A DNA stretch of 64,000 nucleotides from Fen-1254 sp963769605 (lineage in GTDB: Bacteria > Bacteroidota > Ignavibacteria > UBA10030). The translations under genes were made by a program, and so were the position numbers. Below are positions 51,732 through 62,000 of the stretch, piece by piece. How positions within the stretch are numbered: the stretch's first letter is position 1; the number at the start of each line of letters is the position of its first letter. The notes under the pieces are model-generated. The model made no database searches. It was not told where the DNA came from and saw only the letters and a list, made by a program, of their open reading frames with translations. The stretch is from positions 806,001 to 870,000 of the forward strand of contig CAVYML010000003.1 in NCBI GenBank assembly GCA_963769605.1, given 5' to 3'.

Positions 51732-51881
51732 GTGCGCGATATTATTACACTTGAATGCACGGCGTGCAAACGCCGAAACTATTCGACCACGAAGAATAAG
51801 AAAAAACAAACCGGACGTGTCGAATATAAAAAATTCTGTCCATGGTGCAACAAGCGAACCTCTCACAAGGAGACGAAGTAA
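51732..51881 (+). CDS. rpmG: 50S ribosomal protein L33 (zinc-binding form)
   Basis: 49 residues from a GTG with AAGGA about eight bases upstream. Ordered family features: RDIITLECTACKRRNY, then KKFCPWCNKRTSHKETK. The four cysteines in two CxxC pairs (Cys9/Cys12 and Cys36/Cys39) mark the zinc form of L33. Bacteria often carry a zinc-free paralogue for zinc shortage; none is visible here. It lies between tRNA-Thr and tRNA-Trp, the common place in the tRNA-secE-nusG cluster. The GTG start and small size make it easy to miss. Confidence 0.95.
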   Translation: MRDIITLECTACKRRNYSTTKNKKKQTGRVEYKKFCPWCNKRTSHKETK

Positions 51882-51915
51882 GTCGTCGCTCAATCTTATA
51901 TTGCGAGCGATTCAT

Positions 51916-51988
<73 letters not shown>

Positions 51989-52038
51989 CGGCAGAGATTG
52001 GATCAAATGATGGAAATTCAAGAGGAGAGAAAAGACTT

Positions 52039-52221
52039 ATGAAAGAAAAAATCGTCAATTTCTTCATTGATATTCGGAAAGAAATGGAGAAAGTGACTTG
52101 GCCATCAAAAGAAGAGCTGACGGAATCGACAAAAATTGTCATTATTATTACACTTGTCATTGCCGCATTTGCATGGACTGTCGACTTCGCGGTCAGTCAG
52201 GTGCTCAGAGCGATTCTTTAA
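52039..52221 (+). CDS. secE: Preprotein translocase subunit SecE
   Basis: 60 residues from ATG 52039, with GAGGAGAG upstream; a longer open frame upstream runs through tRNA-Trp and is rejected. The short single-helix SecE has the conserved amphipathic motif FFIDIRKEMEKVTWPSKEEL followed by the membrane helix IVIIITLVIAAFAWTVDFAV. It clamps SecY in the Sec translocon. Followed by nusG 15 bases on, as in most bacteria. Confidence 0.96.
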   Translation: MKEKIVNFFIDIRKEMEKVTWPSKEELTESTKIVIIITLVIAAFAWTVDFAVSQVLRAIL

Positions 52222-52236
52222 GAAACGAGAAGAACA

Positions 52237-52773
52237 TTGAATAAACGCTGGTACGTTGTTCGAACATATTCAGGTCATGAAACAAAAGTAAAGACCTATC
52301 TTGATGCCGAAATTGCGCGTGTTGCCTTGCAGGAAAAAATAAGCGGCGTGATGATTCCATCGGAAAAAGTTTTTGAAATCAAAGACGGGAAAAAGAAATC
52401 CCGTGTCAAGAATTTCTTTCCCGGATATGTGCTCGTCGAAGCGGTGCTCGATAAAGAATCGACGCATTTGATACTCGAATGCCCTTCCGTAATGGGATTT
52501 GTACCGGACAAGAACAATCCTGCTCCCCTGCATCCCGAAGAAGTTCGCCGTTTGATCGGAAAGATGGAGCAAAAAGAAGAGGCGCGGGAAATTTTCGATA
52601 TCCCGTTCCATATCGGCGATGCGGTAAAAGTAACGGAAGGACCGTTTAATAATTTCAACGGCTTTATTCAGGAAGTCAATTCCGAAAAACTAAAAGTAAA
52701 AGTCATGGTCAGTATCTTTGGACGAAAAACGCCTGTCGAGCTCGATTTCTCGCAAGTGGAATTGGAAAAATAA
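52237..52773 (+). CDS. nusG: Transcription termination/antitermination factor NusG
   Basis: 178 residues from a TTG. The NGN domain (RWYVVRTYSGHETKVKTYLDAEI, then FFPGYVLVEAVLD and VMGFVPDKNNPAPL) binds RNA polymerase; a linker leads to the KOW domain (GDAVKVTEGPFNNFNGFIQEVNSEKLKVKVMVSIFGRKTPVELDFSQVE). It keeps polymerase on the template and links it to ribosomes or Rho. SD is weak (GAGAAGAA). It is 25 bases from rplK. Confidence 0.97.
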   Translation: MNKRWYVVRTYSGHETKVKTYLDAEIARVALQEKISGVMIPSEKVFEIKDGKKKSRVKNFFPGYVLVEAVLDKESTHLILECPSVMGFVPDKNNPAPLHPEEVRRLIGKMEQKEEAREIFDIPFHIGDAVKVTEGPFNNFNGFIQEVNSEKLKVKVMVSIFGRKTPVELDFSQVELEK

Positions 52774-52798
52774 ACTATTCGATCTATAGAGGTAGAGA

Positions 52799-53224
52799 AT
52801 GGCAAAGAAAATAACTGGTTATATTAAATTGCAAATTCCTGCAGGTGCGGCGAATCCCGCGCCTCCGGTTGGCCCCGCGCTTGGTCAAAAGGGCGTTAAT
52901 ATTATGGAATTCTGCAAGCAATTCAATGCGCGCACAAAGGATCAACAGGGGCTGATTATACCGGTCATTATTACGGTTTTTAGCGATAAATCATTTGCGT
53001 TTATCACGAAAACACCTCCGGCTGCCGTTCTGCTTCTGAAAGCGGCAAAACTCGAGAAGGGATCCGGTGAACCGAATCGTAACAAGATCGGCAAAGTCTC
53101 TAAGAAGCAAGTACGAGAGATAGCTGAATTGAAGATGCCCGATCTTAATGCGGCAACGATAGACACGGCAATGAGCATGGTTGCAGGAACAGCACGCAGC
53201 ATGGGCATTACCGTTGAAGGATAA
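52799..53224 (+). CDS. rplK: 50S ribosomal protein L11
   Basis: 141 residues, standard length. Begins MAKKITGYIKLQIPAGAANPAPPVGPALGQKGVNIMEFCKQFN, the highly conserved N-terminal domain that meets thiostrepton and release factors; the C-terminal RNA-binding domain includes KQVREIAELKMPDLNAATIDTAMSMVAGTARSMGITVEG. Part of the L11 stalk base of the GTPase centre. ATG has GGTAGAG upstream. Transcribed with rplA. Confidence 0.98.
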   Translation: MAKKITGYIKLQIPAGAANPAPPVGPALGQKGVNIMEFCKQFNARTKDQQGLIIPVIITVFSDKSFAFITKTPPAAVLLLKAAKLEKGSGEPNRNKIGKVSKKQVREIAELKMPDLNAATIDTAMSMVAGTARSMGITVEG

Positions 53225-53241
53225 AGTGTGGAGTCGAAAGT

Positions 53242-53937
53242 ATGAAAAAACAAAGCAAACGTTTTAGGGCTGTTGCAGCCAAAGTTCAACCGAAAGACTA
53301 CACGATTGCCGATGCTGTCGAAATCGTGAAGCAAACGGCAAGCGCCAAATTCGCAGAAGCTGTGGATATTGCCGTGCGCCTCGGCGTCGATCCTAAAAAA
53401 GCGGACCAGGCAATACGTGGAACAGTCGCTCTGCCGCACGGCATCGGGAAAGAAGTTCGTGTTCTCGTTATTGCCAAACCGCCGAAGGATGAAGAAGCCA
53501 AAGCGGCAGGTGCGGATCATGTCGGCTTTAAAGATTATCTGGAAAAAATACAGCAGGGCTGGGCGGATATCGATGTCATCATTGCCTCCCCCGATGTCAT
53601 GGGCGATCTTGGAAAGCTTGGAAAAATTCTCGGTCCTCGCGGATTGATGCCGAACCCGAAGAGCGGCACTGTAACGCCGGATGTGGCCAAAGCTGTGAAA
53701 GAAGTGAAGGCAGGTAAAATAGAATTTCGAGTCGATAAAGACGGCATCGTGCATGCAACAGTCGGAAAAGCGAATTTTGAGAAAGAAAAGCTCGTCGACA
53801 ATATTAATACGTTCCTCGGAACAATCATACGTTTAAAGCCCGCAACGGCAAAGGGTCAGTATGTTAAGAGCATTGCTATTTCGACCACGATGGGTCCGGG
53901 CGTGCATATTGACCGTGCCGAACTTGTAGGACGATAA
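53242..53937 (+). CDS. rplA: 50S ribosomal protein L1
   Basis: 231 residues. Family segments: KFAEAVDIAVRLGVDPKKADQAIRGTVALPHGIGK, VGFKDYLEKIQQGWADIDVIIASPDVMGDLGKLGKILGPRGLMPNPKSGTVT, and VKAGKIEFRVDKDGIVHATVGK. It forms the mobile L1 stalk at the tRNA exit site and in many bacteria represses its own operon by binding the rplK-rplA mRNA. I do not see a clear mimic of that site in the short leader here. Confidence 0.98.
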   Translation: MKKQSKRFRAVAAKVQPKDYTIADAVEIVKQTASAKFAEAVDIAVRLGVDPKKADQAIRGTVALPHGIGKEVRVLVIAKPPKDEEAKAAGADHVGFKDYLEKIQQGWADIDVIIASPDVMGDLGKLGKILGPRGLMPNPKSGTVTPDVAKAVKEVKAGKIEFRVDKDGIVHATVGKANFEKEKLVDNINTFLGTIIRLKPATAKGQYVKSIAISTTMGPGVHIDRAELVGR

Positions 53938-53968
53938 AAGAAATTACGCACTCATTGTCTCTTGACCT

Positions 53969-54010
53969 GTTGAATGTCTCCCGTTAAATCGGGGGAGCTT
54001 CTCATTCAAC
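53969..54010 (+). promoter_or_regulatory. Putative L10 leader hairpin upstream of rplJ
   Basis: GTTGAATG (53969-53976) pairs with CATTCAAC (54003-54010), with an inner CTCCC/GGGAG stem. Its place between rplA and rplJ matches the L10 leader, by which L10-L12 represses rplJL. A TTGACC...TTAAAT promoter-like pair overlaps it. Family identity was not tested. Confidence 0.5.
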
Positions 54011-54037
54011 ATGCAGACAAATTGAAAAAGGGAAACT

Positions 54038-54559
54038 ATGAAACGAAGTGAAAAAGAAGCGATCATCGCAGAGGTTGCAGAAAAGACCTCGCGCGCGGTT
54101 GCGGTATACTTCGCAGATTTTTCGAAGTTGACGGTGGCAGAGGAGACGGATCTGCGCCGTGAATTCCGGAAAAGCGGTGTCGAATATACCGTTGTGAAGA
54201 ATACGCTCGTGCGCAAAGCTCTGGAACAACTAACCGGGTATGATCGCGTATTTGAAAAACTTGCAGGCCCGACTGGCGTTGCCTATACGTTCGACGATCC
54301 ATCCGCGCCTGCAAAGATCATCAAAAAATTTTCCGAGAAAGCGGGTAAGTTTCATCTCAAAGTCGCCGTCATAGAAAAACAAATCTATGATGGTTCGAAA
54401 CTCGGAGAGCTTGCAAGCATGCCGACACGAAAAGAACTTATTGCGGCAATTCTTGGAAGTTTGCAGGCTCCTATTTCCGGTGTCGTTGGAGCCGTCAACG
54501 CGGTCGGACGCGATCTCGTCTACGTGCTCGATGCCATCGAGAAGAAAAAAGCCGCATAA
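54038..54559 (+). CDS. rplJ: 50S ribosomal protein L10
   Basis: 173 residues. Conserved parts are the N-terminal RNA-binding helix region (KRSEKEAIIAEVAEKTSRAVAVYFADFSKLTVAEETDLRREFRKSGVEYTVVKNTLVRKAL), GPTGVAYTFDDPSAPAKIIKKF, and the C-terminal helix that carries L12 dimers. It anchors the L7/L12 stalk to 23S rRNA. AAAAAGGG lies upstream of the ATG. Confidence 0.97.
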   Translation: MKRSEKEAIIAEVAEKTSRAVAVYFADFSKLTVAEETDLRREFRKSGVEYTVVKNTLVRKALEQLTGYDRVFEKLAGPTGVAYTFDDPSAPAKIIKKFSEKAGKFHLKVAVIEKQIYDGSKLGELASMPTRKELIAAILGSLQAPISGVVGAVNAVGRDLVYVLDAIEKKKAA

Positions 54560-54599
54560 CTCAAGAATAGTGAATTTAATTTATTAAGGAGAAATAACA

Positions 54600-54974
54600 A
54601 TGTCAGTCGTTGCTGAAATAGTCGAAAAAATAGAGAAACTTACGCTGCTCGAAGCCGTTGAATTAAAGAAGGCTCTTGAAGAGAAGTTCGGTGTTACTGC
54701 TGCTGCCCCGATGATGGTCGGAGCTGCCGCTGTCGCCCCCGTCGCCCCGGTTGTAGAAGAAAAGACCGAGTTTACGGTCGAACTGAAAGCCGCTGGAGCG
54801 CAAAAGATCAATGTCATCAAAGTCGTTCGCGCTGCGACGGGTCTCGGCTTGAAAGAAGCAAAAGACCTTGTTGACGGCGCACCGAAAGCTGTCAAAGAAG
54901 CCGTATCGAAGGACGAAGCTGAAAAGCTGAAAAAGGAACTTGAAGAAGCCGGCGCGACAGTCGAATTGAAGTAA
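54600..54974 (+). CDS. rplL: 50S ribosomal protein L7/L12
   Basis: 124 residues, standard. N-terminal dimer domain (IVEKIEKLTLLEAVELKKALEEKFGV), flexible Ala/Pro/Val hinge (AAAPMMVGAAAVAPVAPVVEEK), and C-terminal domain with the conserved INVIKVVRAATGLGLKEAKDLVDGAPKAVKEAVSKDEAEKLKKELEEAGA. It recruits translation factors to the ribosome. AAGGAGAA precedes the ATG. The gap to rpoB is about 275 bases and holds hairpins that may attenuate rpoBC. Confidence 0.98.
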   Translation: MSVVAEIVEKIEKLTLLEAVELKKALEEKFGVTAAAPMMVGAAAVAPVAPVVEEKTEFTVELKAAGAQKINVIKVVRAATGLGLKEAKDLVDGAPKAVKEAVSKDEAEKLKKELEEAGATVELK

Positions 54975-55145
54975 CGCGTCCAGGTGTTCTTGGGGTTGTC
55001 CAAAAAAAAAATCATGGTAGGACAAATATTCCTGTTTGTCATTTTTCGTCAATATTGGACAGCCTCATGGGAAAGAGTGAAGAGGGCAAAGCCGATGGTT
55101 TTTATCCGTCAGGATTTTAAAACAATCGGCTTCAGCCGTCTATAT

Positions 55146-55212
55146 GCAGCAAGAAGAGTGCTGCATCTTAATTCGGCATTTTAACGAATTTTCCCGGTTA
55201 TCGTATACCGGG
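55146..55212 (+). terminator. Hairpins in the rplL-rpoB gap (possible attenuator)
   Basis: GCAGC/GCTGC (55146-55164) and CCCGGT/ACCGGG (55193-55212) lie in the 275-base gap ahead of rpoB. Partial termination or RNase processing here is usual in this operon. There is no T-tract, so the role is inferred. The rest of the gap shows no gene. Confidence 0.4.
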
Positions 55213-55249
55213 ATGATTTATACAACACAATATAAAAGGAGTGGTGACG

Positions 55250-58200
55250 TTGAAGAGCCAATCCAACGGAAGAAGCGAGCGCGTGTCGTTCGCACGCATC
55301 CCATCGGTGATTGAAACTCCCGACCTGCTAAACGTCCAAATTGATTCATTTAGCAATTTTTTACAGGCGGATGTGCCGCCGCACCGGCGCAAGAAGCTCG
55401 GTTTGCAACAGGTGTTTGAAATGAATTTCCCGATTATGGACGCTCGGGAAAATTTCTTACTTGAATTTTTAGAGTACTATGTCGAAAAACCGAAGTACTC
55501 TATTGTCGAGTGCCAGGAGCGAGGGTTGACGTACGCCGTTCCGCTCAAGGCAAAGCTCCGGCTCTCTGCAAAAAAAGAAGGCGGAAAAGATTTTACAGAT
55601 ACCATCGAACAGGAAGTATACCTCGGGAATCTTCCTGCCATGACGTATCGGGGCACTTTTATCATCAATGGCGCCGAACGCGTTGTCGTCAGCCAGTTGC
55701 ATCGCTCGCCAGGCGTCTTTTTCGGCGAATCCGTTCACCCGAATGGAACCATGATGTACTCGGCGCGCATTATTCCGTTCCGCGGTTCTTGGGTGGAATT
55801 TGCCACCGATATCAATAACGTAATGTATGCATACATCGACCGGAAAAAGAAATTCCCCGTAACAACGTTACTGCGTGCGCTCGGATATTCTTCCGACGAC
55901 GAGATTCTCGATCTGTTCAATCTTGTCGAAGAAATCGATGTCGCGAAGGTCGATCTGAAGGAGTATATCGACCGGAAAGTCTGCAGCGATGTGTTTGATA
56001 AAAAGACGGGTGAAATTTTCATCACCAAAGATGCAAAGCTGACCGATGAGCATATCAAGCAGATCAAGAAAGCTTCGATTAAGAAAATCCGCTTATTGAA
56101 ATCGGAGGAAGCGACTTCCGGATCGGTCATTGCCAATACGATCCTGAAAGATTCGGCCCGTTCTTCCGAAGATGCGCTGGAGACAATTTATCAGCAGCTG
56201 CGTTCCGGCGAAGCGCCCGACCTGGATACGGCAAAGAATCTTATCGACCGTCTGTTCTTCAACCCGAAACGGTACGATCTCGGCGATGTCGGGCGGCATC
56301 GCATGAACATTAAATTGAATCTGGAAATCGCAGAGAATGTGACGGTGTTGACAAAGGAAGATATCGTCGCTATCGTTAAGTATCTTATCGATTTGCAGCA
56401 AGGAAAGCGGAACGTCGACGATATCGATCACCTGGGCAATCGCCGTGTGCGAACCGTGGGAGAACAGCTCGCCCAGCAATTCAATATCGGTCTGTCCCGC
56501 ATGACGCGTACCATCCGGGAGCGTATGAATCTGCGCGATGCAGAAACGATTGCGCCGCAGGATTTGGTGAATGCTCGCACGATCACAAGCGTTATCAATG
56601 CGTTTTTCGGAACGAATCAATTATCACAATTTCTCGATCAGACCAATCCGCTCTCCGAAATGACGCACAAACGCCGTGTCTCGGCTCTCGGACCGGGCGG
56701 TCTGACGCGCGAGCGTGCCGGCTTTGAAGTACGTGACGTTCACTATACACACTACGGCCGCCTCTGCCCGATTGAAACGCCGGAAGGACCGAATATCGGT
56801 CTCATTTCATCGTTATGTATTCACGCACGCATTAACGATTTTGGGTTTATCGAAACACCGTACCGAAAGGTGAAGAACGGCAGGATTGTCGAGGAAGTGG
56901 AATTCCTCACCGCGGAGCGGGAAGACGAAGTGACGATTGCACAGGCGAACACGCCGATCGACGAGAAGGGCAAGTTCCTTGAAGAGCGCGTCAAAGCCCG
57001 TTACCAGAGCGATTATCCGGTAGTGGAACCGGTCAAGATTCAATATATGGACGTTGCGCCGAATCAAATAGTCAGCGCGGCAGCGGCATTGATTCCGTTC
57101 CTCGAGCATGATGATGCAAACCGCGCCCTGATGGGATCGAATATGCAGCGCCAGGCTGTTCCGCTGCTCTGCCCGGAATCGCCGATCGTCGGCACCGGTT
57201 TGGAAGAAAAAATTGCCCGCGATTCGCGTTCGATTATCGTTGCCGAACGCAACGGTGTTGTGGAAAGTGTAAATGGCGACGGCATCGTCGTCCTATATGA
57301 AATCGATGAAAACAGCACGGAGGCCATCGTCAGTTTTGACGATAAGCGCCGTGTCGAATACAAACTGACAAAATTCCTTCGTACGAATCAGGATACATGT
57401 ATCAATCAAAAGCCGGTGGTTCGTGAAGGTAGCCGATTCAAAAAAGGAGAGGTGCTTGCCGATGGATGTGCCACGGAGATCGGCGAACTCGCTCTTGGCC
57501 GCAATGTTCTTGTGGCATTCATGCCGTGGCGCGGGTACAACTTTGAAGATGCTATTATCATCAGCGAACGGATCGTTGCGGAAGATGTGTTTACTTCCGT
57601 TCATATTGAAGAGTTTGAACTGCAGGTAAGGGATACGAAACGCGGCGAAGAAGAACTGACGCGCGAAATTCCGAATGTCAGCGAGGAAGCGACGAAAGAC
57701 CTCGATGAAAACGGCATCATTCGTATCGGTGCGGAAGTGAATGAAGGCGATATTCTCATCGGAAAAATTACGCCCAAAGGTGAAACTGATCCGACGCCGG
57801 AAGAGAAATTGCTGAAAGCCATCTTCGGTGAAAAAGCCGGCGATGTGAAAGATGCTTCCTTGAAGGCCCCTCCCGGCATGAAAGGAATCGTCATCTCGAC
57901 AAAGTTATTCAGCCGTAAGAAGAAAGATACGGAGAGCAAGAAAGAAGATAAGAAGAAACTCGAAGCTCTCGATCGTGCGAATCGCAAAGATCTGAACGAG
58001 CTGCATGATAAACTCGGACGGAAATTAGATCAGGTCCTTGCCGGAGAGAAATCCATTGGTATCCGCGATACCGATGGAACGGTTGTCATTCGTGCAGGAG
58101 TGACGTTTAAAGAAGACACATTCCAGCAGATGACCGATATCAGCAAACTCGATTATTCGCAGGAATGGGTCGACGAGAAGCGCCGGCATAATATTGTCGT

Positions 58201-59026
58201 TCGTATTTTTGAAAATTACCGGCAGAAGCAAACGGAAATCGAAGAACTGTACCGCCATGAAAAGAACAAGGTTCAATTAGGCGATGAACTGGCTCCGGGT
58301 ATTGTGCAGTTGGCAAAAGTTTATGTCGCCAAAAAACGAAAATTGCAAGTCGGCGATAAAATGGCCGGACGGCACGGCAATAAGGGTGTTGTTTCGACGA
58401 TCGTTCCGGTAGAAGATATGCCGTTCTTACCTAACGGACGCCCGGTCGATATCGTCCTCAATCCGCTTGGCGTTCCGTCGCGTATGAACCTTGGACAATT
58501 GTTCGAGGTGGCGCTGGGATGGGCAGGTCATGAACTCGGCTTAAAGTTTGCTTCCCCGATCTTTGATGGTGCTAAATGGGAAGAAGTACAGGAATATCTC
58601 GAAAAAGCCGGATTGGACAATGCATCCAAATCGGTGTTGATCGATGGGCGCACAGGCGAACCGTTCGACCAGGAAGTTTCGGTCGGCTATATCTATATGA
58701 TGAAGCTTTCGCATATGGTCGACGATAAGATTCACGCGCGTTCGATTGGGCCATACTCGCTTATTACGCAACAGCCACTGGGAGGTAAAGCGCAATTCGG
58801 CGGTCAGCGTTTCGGAGAAATGGAAGTATGGGCGCTCGAAGGATACGGTGCATCTCATGTCCTTCAGGAAATTATCACCGTTAAATCAGACGATGTTCTC
58901 GGCCGCGCAAAGGTCTATGAAGCAATCGTTAAAGGTGAGAATTTGCCTGAGCCGAATATTCCGGAGTCCTTTAATGTTCTCGTGCGGGAACTTCAGGGCC
59001 TCGGACTGGAAGTAAAGATTGAGTGA
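55250..59026 (+). CDS. rpoB: DNA-directed RNA polymerase subunit beta
   Basis: About 1258 residues from TTG 55250, eight bases after AGGAG; GTGs at 55241 and 55244 overlap or crowd that SD. Conserved parts: SQLHRSPGVFF; FGTNQLSQFLDQTNPLSEMTHKRRVSALGPGGLTRERAGFEVRDVHYTHYGRLCPIETPEGPNIGLI, the rifampicin-pocket region, with sensitive-type residues as far as seen; GRNVLVAFMPWRGYNFEDAIIIS; GDKMAGRHGNKGVVS; and QPLGGKAQFGGQRFGEMEVWALE near the end. The region around 57900 has a short Lys/Glu-rich insertion. It forms the active site with rpoC. Confidence 0.97.
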   Translation: MKSQSNGRSERVSFARIPSVIETPDLLNVQIDSFSNFLQADVPPHRRKKLGLQQVFEMNFPIMDARENFLLEFLEYYVEKPKYSIVECQERGLTYAVPLKAKLRLSAKKEGGKDFTDTIEQEVYLGNLPAMTYRGTFIINGAERVVVSQLHRSPGVFFGESVHPNGTMMYSARIIPFRGSWVEFATDINNVMYAYIDRKKKFPVTTLLRALGYSSDDEILDLFNLVEEIDVAKVDLKEYIDRKVCSDVFDKKTGEIFITKDAKLTDEHIKQIKKASIKKIRLLKSEEATSGSVIANTILKDSARSSEDALETIYQQLRSGEAPDLDTAKNLIDRLFFNPKRYDLGDVGRHRMNIKLNLEIAENVTVLTKEDIVAIVKYLIDLQQGKRNVDDIDHLGNRRVRTVGEQLAQQFNIGLSRMTRTIRERMNLRDAETIAPQDLVNARTITSVINAFFGTNQLSQFLDQTNPLSEMTHKRRVSALGPGGLTRERAGFEVRDVHYTHYGRLCPIETPEGPNIGLISSLCIHARINDFGFIETPYRKVKNGRIVEEVEFLTAEREDEVTIAQANTPIDEKGKFLEERVKARYQSDYPVVEPVKIQYMDVAPNQIVSAAAALIPFLEHDDANRALMGSNMQRQAVPLLCPESPIVGTGLEEKIARDSRSIIVAERNGVVESVNGDGIVVLYEIDENSTEAIVSFDDKRRVEYKLTKFLRTNQDTCINQKPVVREGSRFKKGEVLADGCATEIGELALGRNVLVAFMPWRGYNFEDAIIISERIVAEDVFTSVHIEEFELQVRDTKRGEEELTREIPNVSEEATKDLDENGIIRIGAEVNEGDILIGKITPKGETDPTPEEKLLKAIFGEKAGDVKDASLKAPPGMKGIVISTKLFSRKKKDTESKKEDKKKLEALDRANRKDLNELHDKLGRKLDQVLAGEKSIGIRDTDGTVVIRAGVTFKEDTFQQMTDISKLDYSQEWVDEKRRHNIVVRIFENYRQKQTEIEELYRHEKNKVQLGDELAPGIVQLAKVYVAKKRKLQVGDKMAGRHGNKGVVSTIVPVEDMPFLPNGRPVDIVLNPLGVPSRMNLGQLFEVALGWAGHELGLKFASPIFDGAKWEEVQEYLEKAGLDNASKSVLIDGRTGEPFDQEVSVGYIYMMKLSHMVDDKIHARSIGPYSLITQQPLGGKAQFGGQRFGEMEVWALEGYGASHVLQEIITVKSDDVLGRAKVYEAIVKGENLPEPNIPESFNVLVRELQGLGLEVKIE

Positions 59027-59089
59027 TGAAAGGTCAATGACTTTTCATCACTGTATGAATAATTTTTTGATGGAATAAATGGAGGCATT

Positions 59090-62000
59090 ATGCCTTTTAC
59101 ATCGCAAGAAACAGCAAAGAAAAGTTTTTCCAAAATAACAATCAGCCTTGCATCGCCGGATATGATCCTGAGCAGATCGCATGGCGAAGTAACGAAGCCT
59201 GAAACGATCAATTATCGATCGTTCCGCCGGAAAAAGACGGTTTGTTTTGCGAGAAGATTTTCGGTCCCGTTCGCGATTGGGAATGCCATTGCGGGAAGTA
59301 TAAACGCATCCGCTATAAAGGAATTACCTGCGACCGATGCGGCGTTGAAGTAACCCAAAAGAGCGTTCGGCGTGAGCGAATGGGTCATATTTCTCTCGCG
59401 GTTCCGGTTGTCCATATTTGGTATTTCCGTTCCGTCCCGAGTAAGATCGGTACCATTCTCGGCATTGCCGGAAAAGAATTGGAAAAGATCATCTATTACG
59501 AAGCGTATGTAGTCGTGAATCCGGGAACTACCGGACTGCAGAAGCTCGATCTGATTTCGGAAGATCAATATCTCGAAATTCTGGAATCGCTTCCGCCGGA
59601 AAATCAGGAGCTTGAGGAGGATAATCCGAAGAAGTTTATCGCCAAAATGGGAGGCGATGCGATAAAGGAATTGCTTAGACGGGTCAATGTAGACATTCTG
59701 GCCGGCGAACTTCGTTCTCAACTTGTTGTAGAAACATCGGTGCAGAAGAAGCAGGATGCGTTGAAGCGCCTGCGTGTTGTCGAATCATTCCGCAATCCAG
59801 CGGAAGGAGTCCAAAACAAGCCCGAGTGGATGGTGATGGATGTAATACCGATCATTCCGCCGGAATTACGCCCGCTTGTTCCTTTGGAAGGGGGGCGTTT
59901 TGCGACATCGGATTTAAACGACTTGTATCGCCGTGTTATCATCCGCAACAATCGATTAAAGCGGCTGATTGAAATTAAAGCGCCGGAAGTTATTCTGCGC
60001 AACGAAAAAAGGATGCTGCAGGAAGCGGTTGATTCGCTGTTTGATAATTCGCGTCGCGTGAATGCCGTCCGTTCCGATAATAATCGAGCCTTGAAATCGC
60101 TCTCCGATATGCTCAAAGGAAAGCAAGGCCGCTTCCGTCAAAATCTTCTCGGCAAACGTGTAGATTACTCCGGCCGATCGGTTATCGTTGTCGGGCCGGA
60201 ATTACAGCTTCATCAGTGCGGGCTGCCGAAGGATATGGCGGTCGAATTATTCAAACCGCACATCATCCGCAAACTGATCGAACGTGGTTTGGTAAAGACC
60301 GTTAAGAGTGCAAAAAAATTGGTCGATAAAAAGGGTCCCGAAGTTTGGGATATCTTGGAAAATATTATAGATGGACATCCGGTTCTTCTTAATCGAGCGC
60401 CTACGCTGCACAGGCTGGGTATTCAGGCATTTCAGCCGGTTCTCGTCGAAGGTAAAGCTATACGTATTCATCCGATGGTGTGTACGGCATTCAATGCCGA
60501 CTTCGACGGCGACCAAATGGCTGTACACGTGCCGTTATCGTATGAAGCGCAGCTCGAAGCCCGTATGCTTATGCTCTCGAGCCATAATATTCTTTCTCCC
60601 GCAAGCGGTGCGCCGATCGTTACTCCAACACAGGATCAAGTTCTCGGCTGCTATTACCTAACGAAATCAAAGAGCGGCGACATCGGTGAGAATAGGGTTT
60701 TCTCCTGCCCCGATGAAGTAATTATTGCCTTTGATCAAGCAAGGCTCGGGCTGCATGCACGCATTAAGGTTCGCATCGGCAAAGAATTTATCGAAACGAC
60801 CACCGGACGCGTTATTTTTAATCAAATCGTACCGGCTGAAATTCCGTTCGTCAACGAACTCTTGAACAAAAAGCGATTGGTGCAGATCATCGCAACGGTT
60901 TTCCGCCAATGCGGAAATCTCGTGACGGCACAGTTCCTCGACAAAATGAAAAGTCTCGGATTTACATACGCCACGAAAGGCGGGCTTTCCGTTTCAATCG
61001 GCGATGTCGTTATCCCGAAAGAAAAAAACGAACTCGTTGTGAAAGCGCAGCATGATGTTGAAAACGTCGAATCCCAGTATTTCCGCGGATTCATTACAAA
61101 CGGTGAACGTTACAACAAAGTGATCGATATCTGGACGCGCGTTACGAGCCGTATCGCCGACCGGCTTTTCGAAGCTTTGCAAAAAGACAAAGATGGATTC
61201 AATTCACTTTATATGATGGTCGATTCCGGTGCACGCGGTTCGAAAGAACAGGTCCGTCAGCTTGCTGGTATGCGCGGATTGATGGCAAAACCGCAAAAGA
61301 GCCTCTCCGGGGCGACCGGTGAATTGATCGAAAATCCTATAATCGCAAATTTCCGTGAAGGATTATCGATTCTTGAATACTTTATTTCGACGCACGGAGC
61401 GCGAAAAGGTCTGGCGGACACCGCTATGAAAACGGCAGATGCAGGATATCTGACACGGCGTTTGATTGACGTTGCGCAAGATGCAATCATTGCAGAGATA
61501 GATTGCGGTACGATTCAAGGAGTCGAAACGGGAGCATTAAAGGAAGCGGAAGATATTAAGGAACCGCTGATGGAGAGAATTGTCGGCCGTGTTTCATCGC
61601 AGGATGTTGTCGATCCGCTGACAAACGAAGTGATAGTCGCATCGGGCGAACTGATCGATGAAGAAAGTGCAACGCGAATTTCCGAAACTTCTATCGAAAC
61701 CGTTCTTATCCGTTCCGTCTTAACGTGCGATTCACGCCGTGGTGTTTGCGCAAAATGCTACGGTCGCGATTTGACCTCCGGTAACCTCGTCGGTCCGGGC
61801 TTGGCTGTAGGCGTTATTGCTGCGCAGTCGATCGGTGAACCTGGTACTCAGCTAACTCTGCGTACGTTCCACACCGGCGGAACGGCAAGTCTTATCGCAT
61901 CTCAATCGCAAATTATATCGAAATTCGACGGTCATCTGAAGTATGACGGCGTCAAATTTATCGACAGCGGTAAAAGCGGAGAAAACCGGCTGGTGGTTTC

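Noticed and set aside
59222..59242. Programmed -1 ribosomal frameshift in rpoC and the MacA-like gene at TTC CGC CGG
   Set aside because: A slip after CGC would restore both proteins, but the tRNA cannot re-pair well on CCG, no stimulatory structure is evident, and the third case has the motif on the non-coding strand. A DNA-level cause explains all three.
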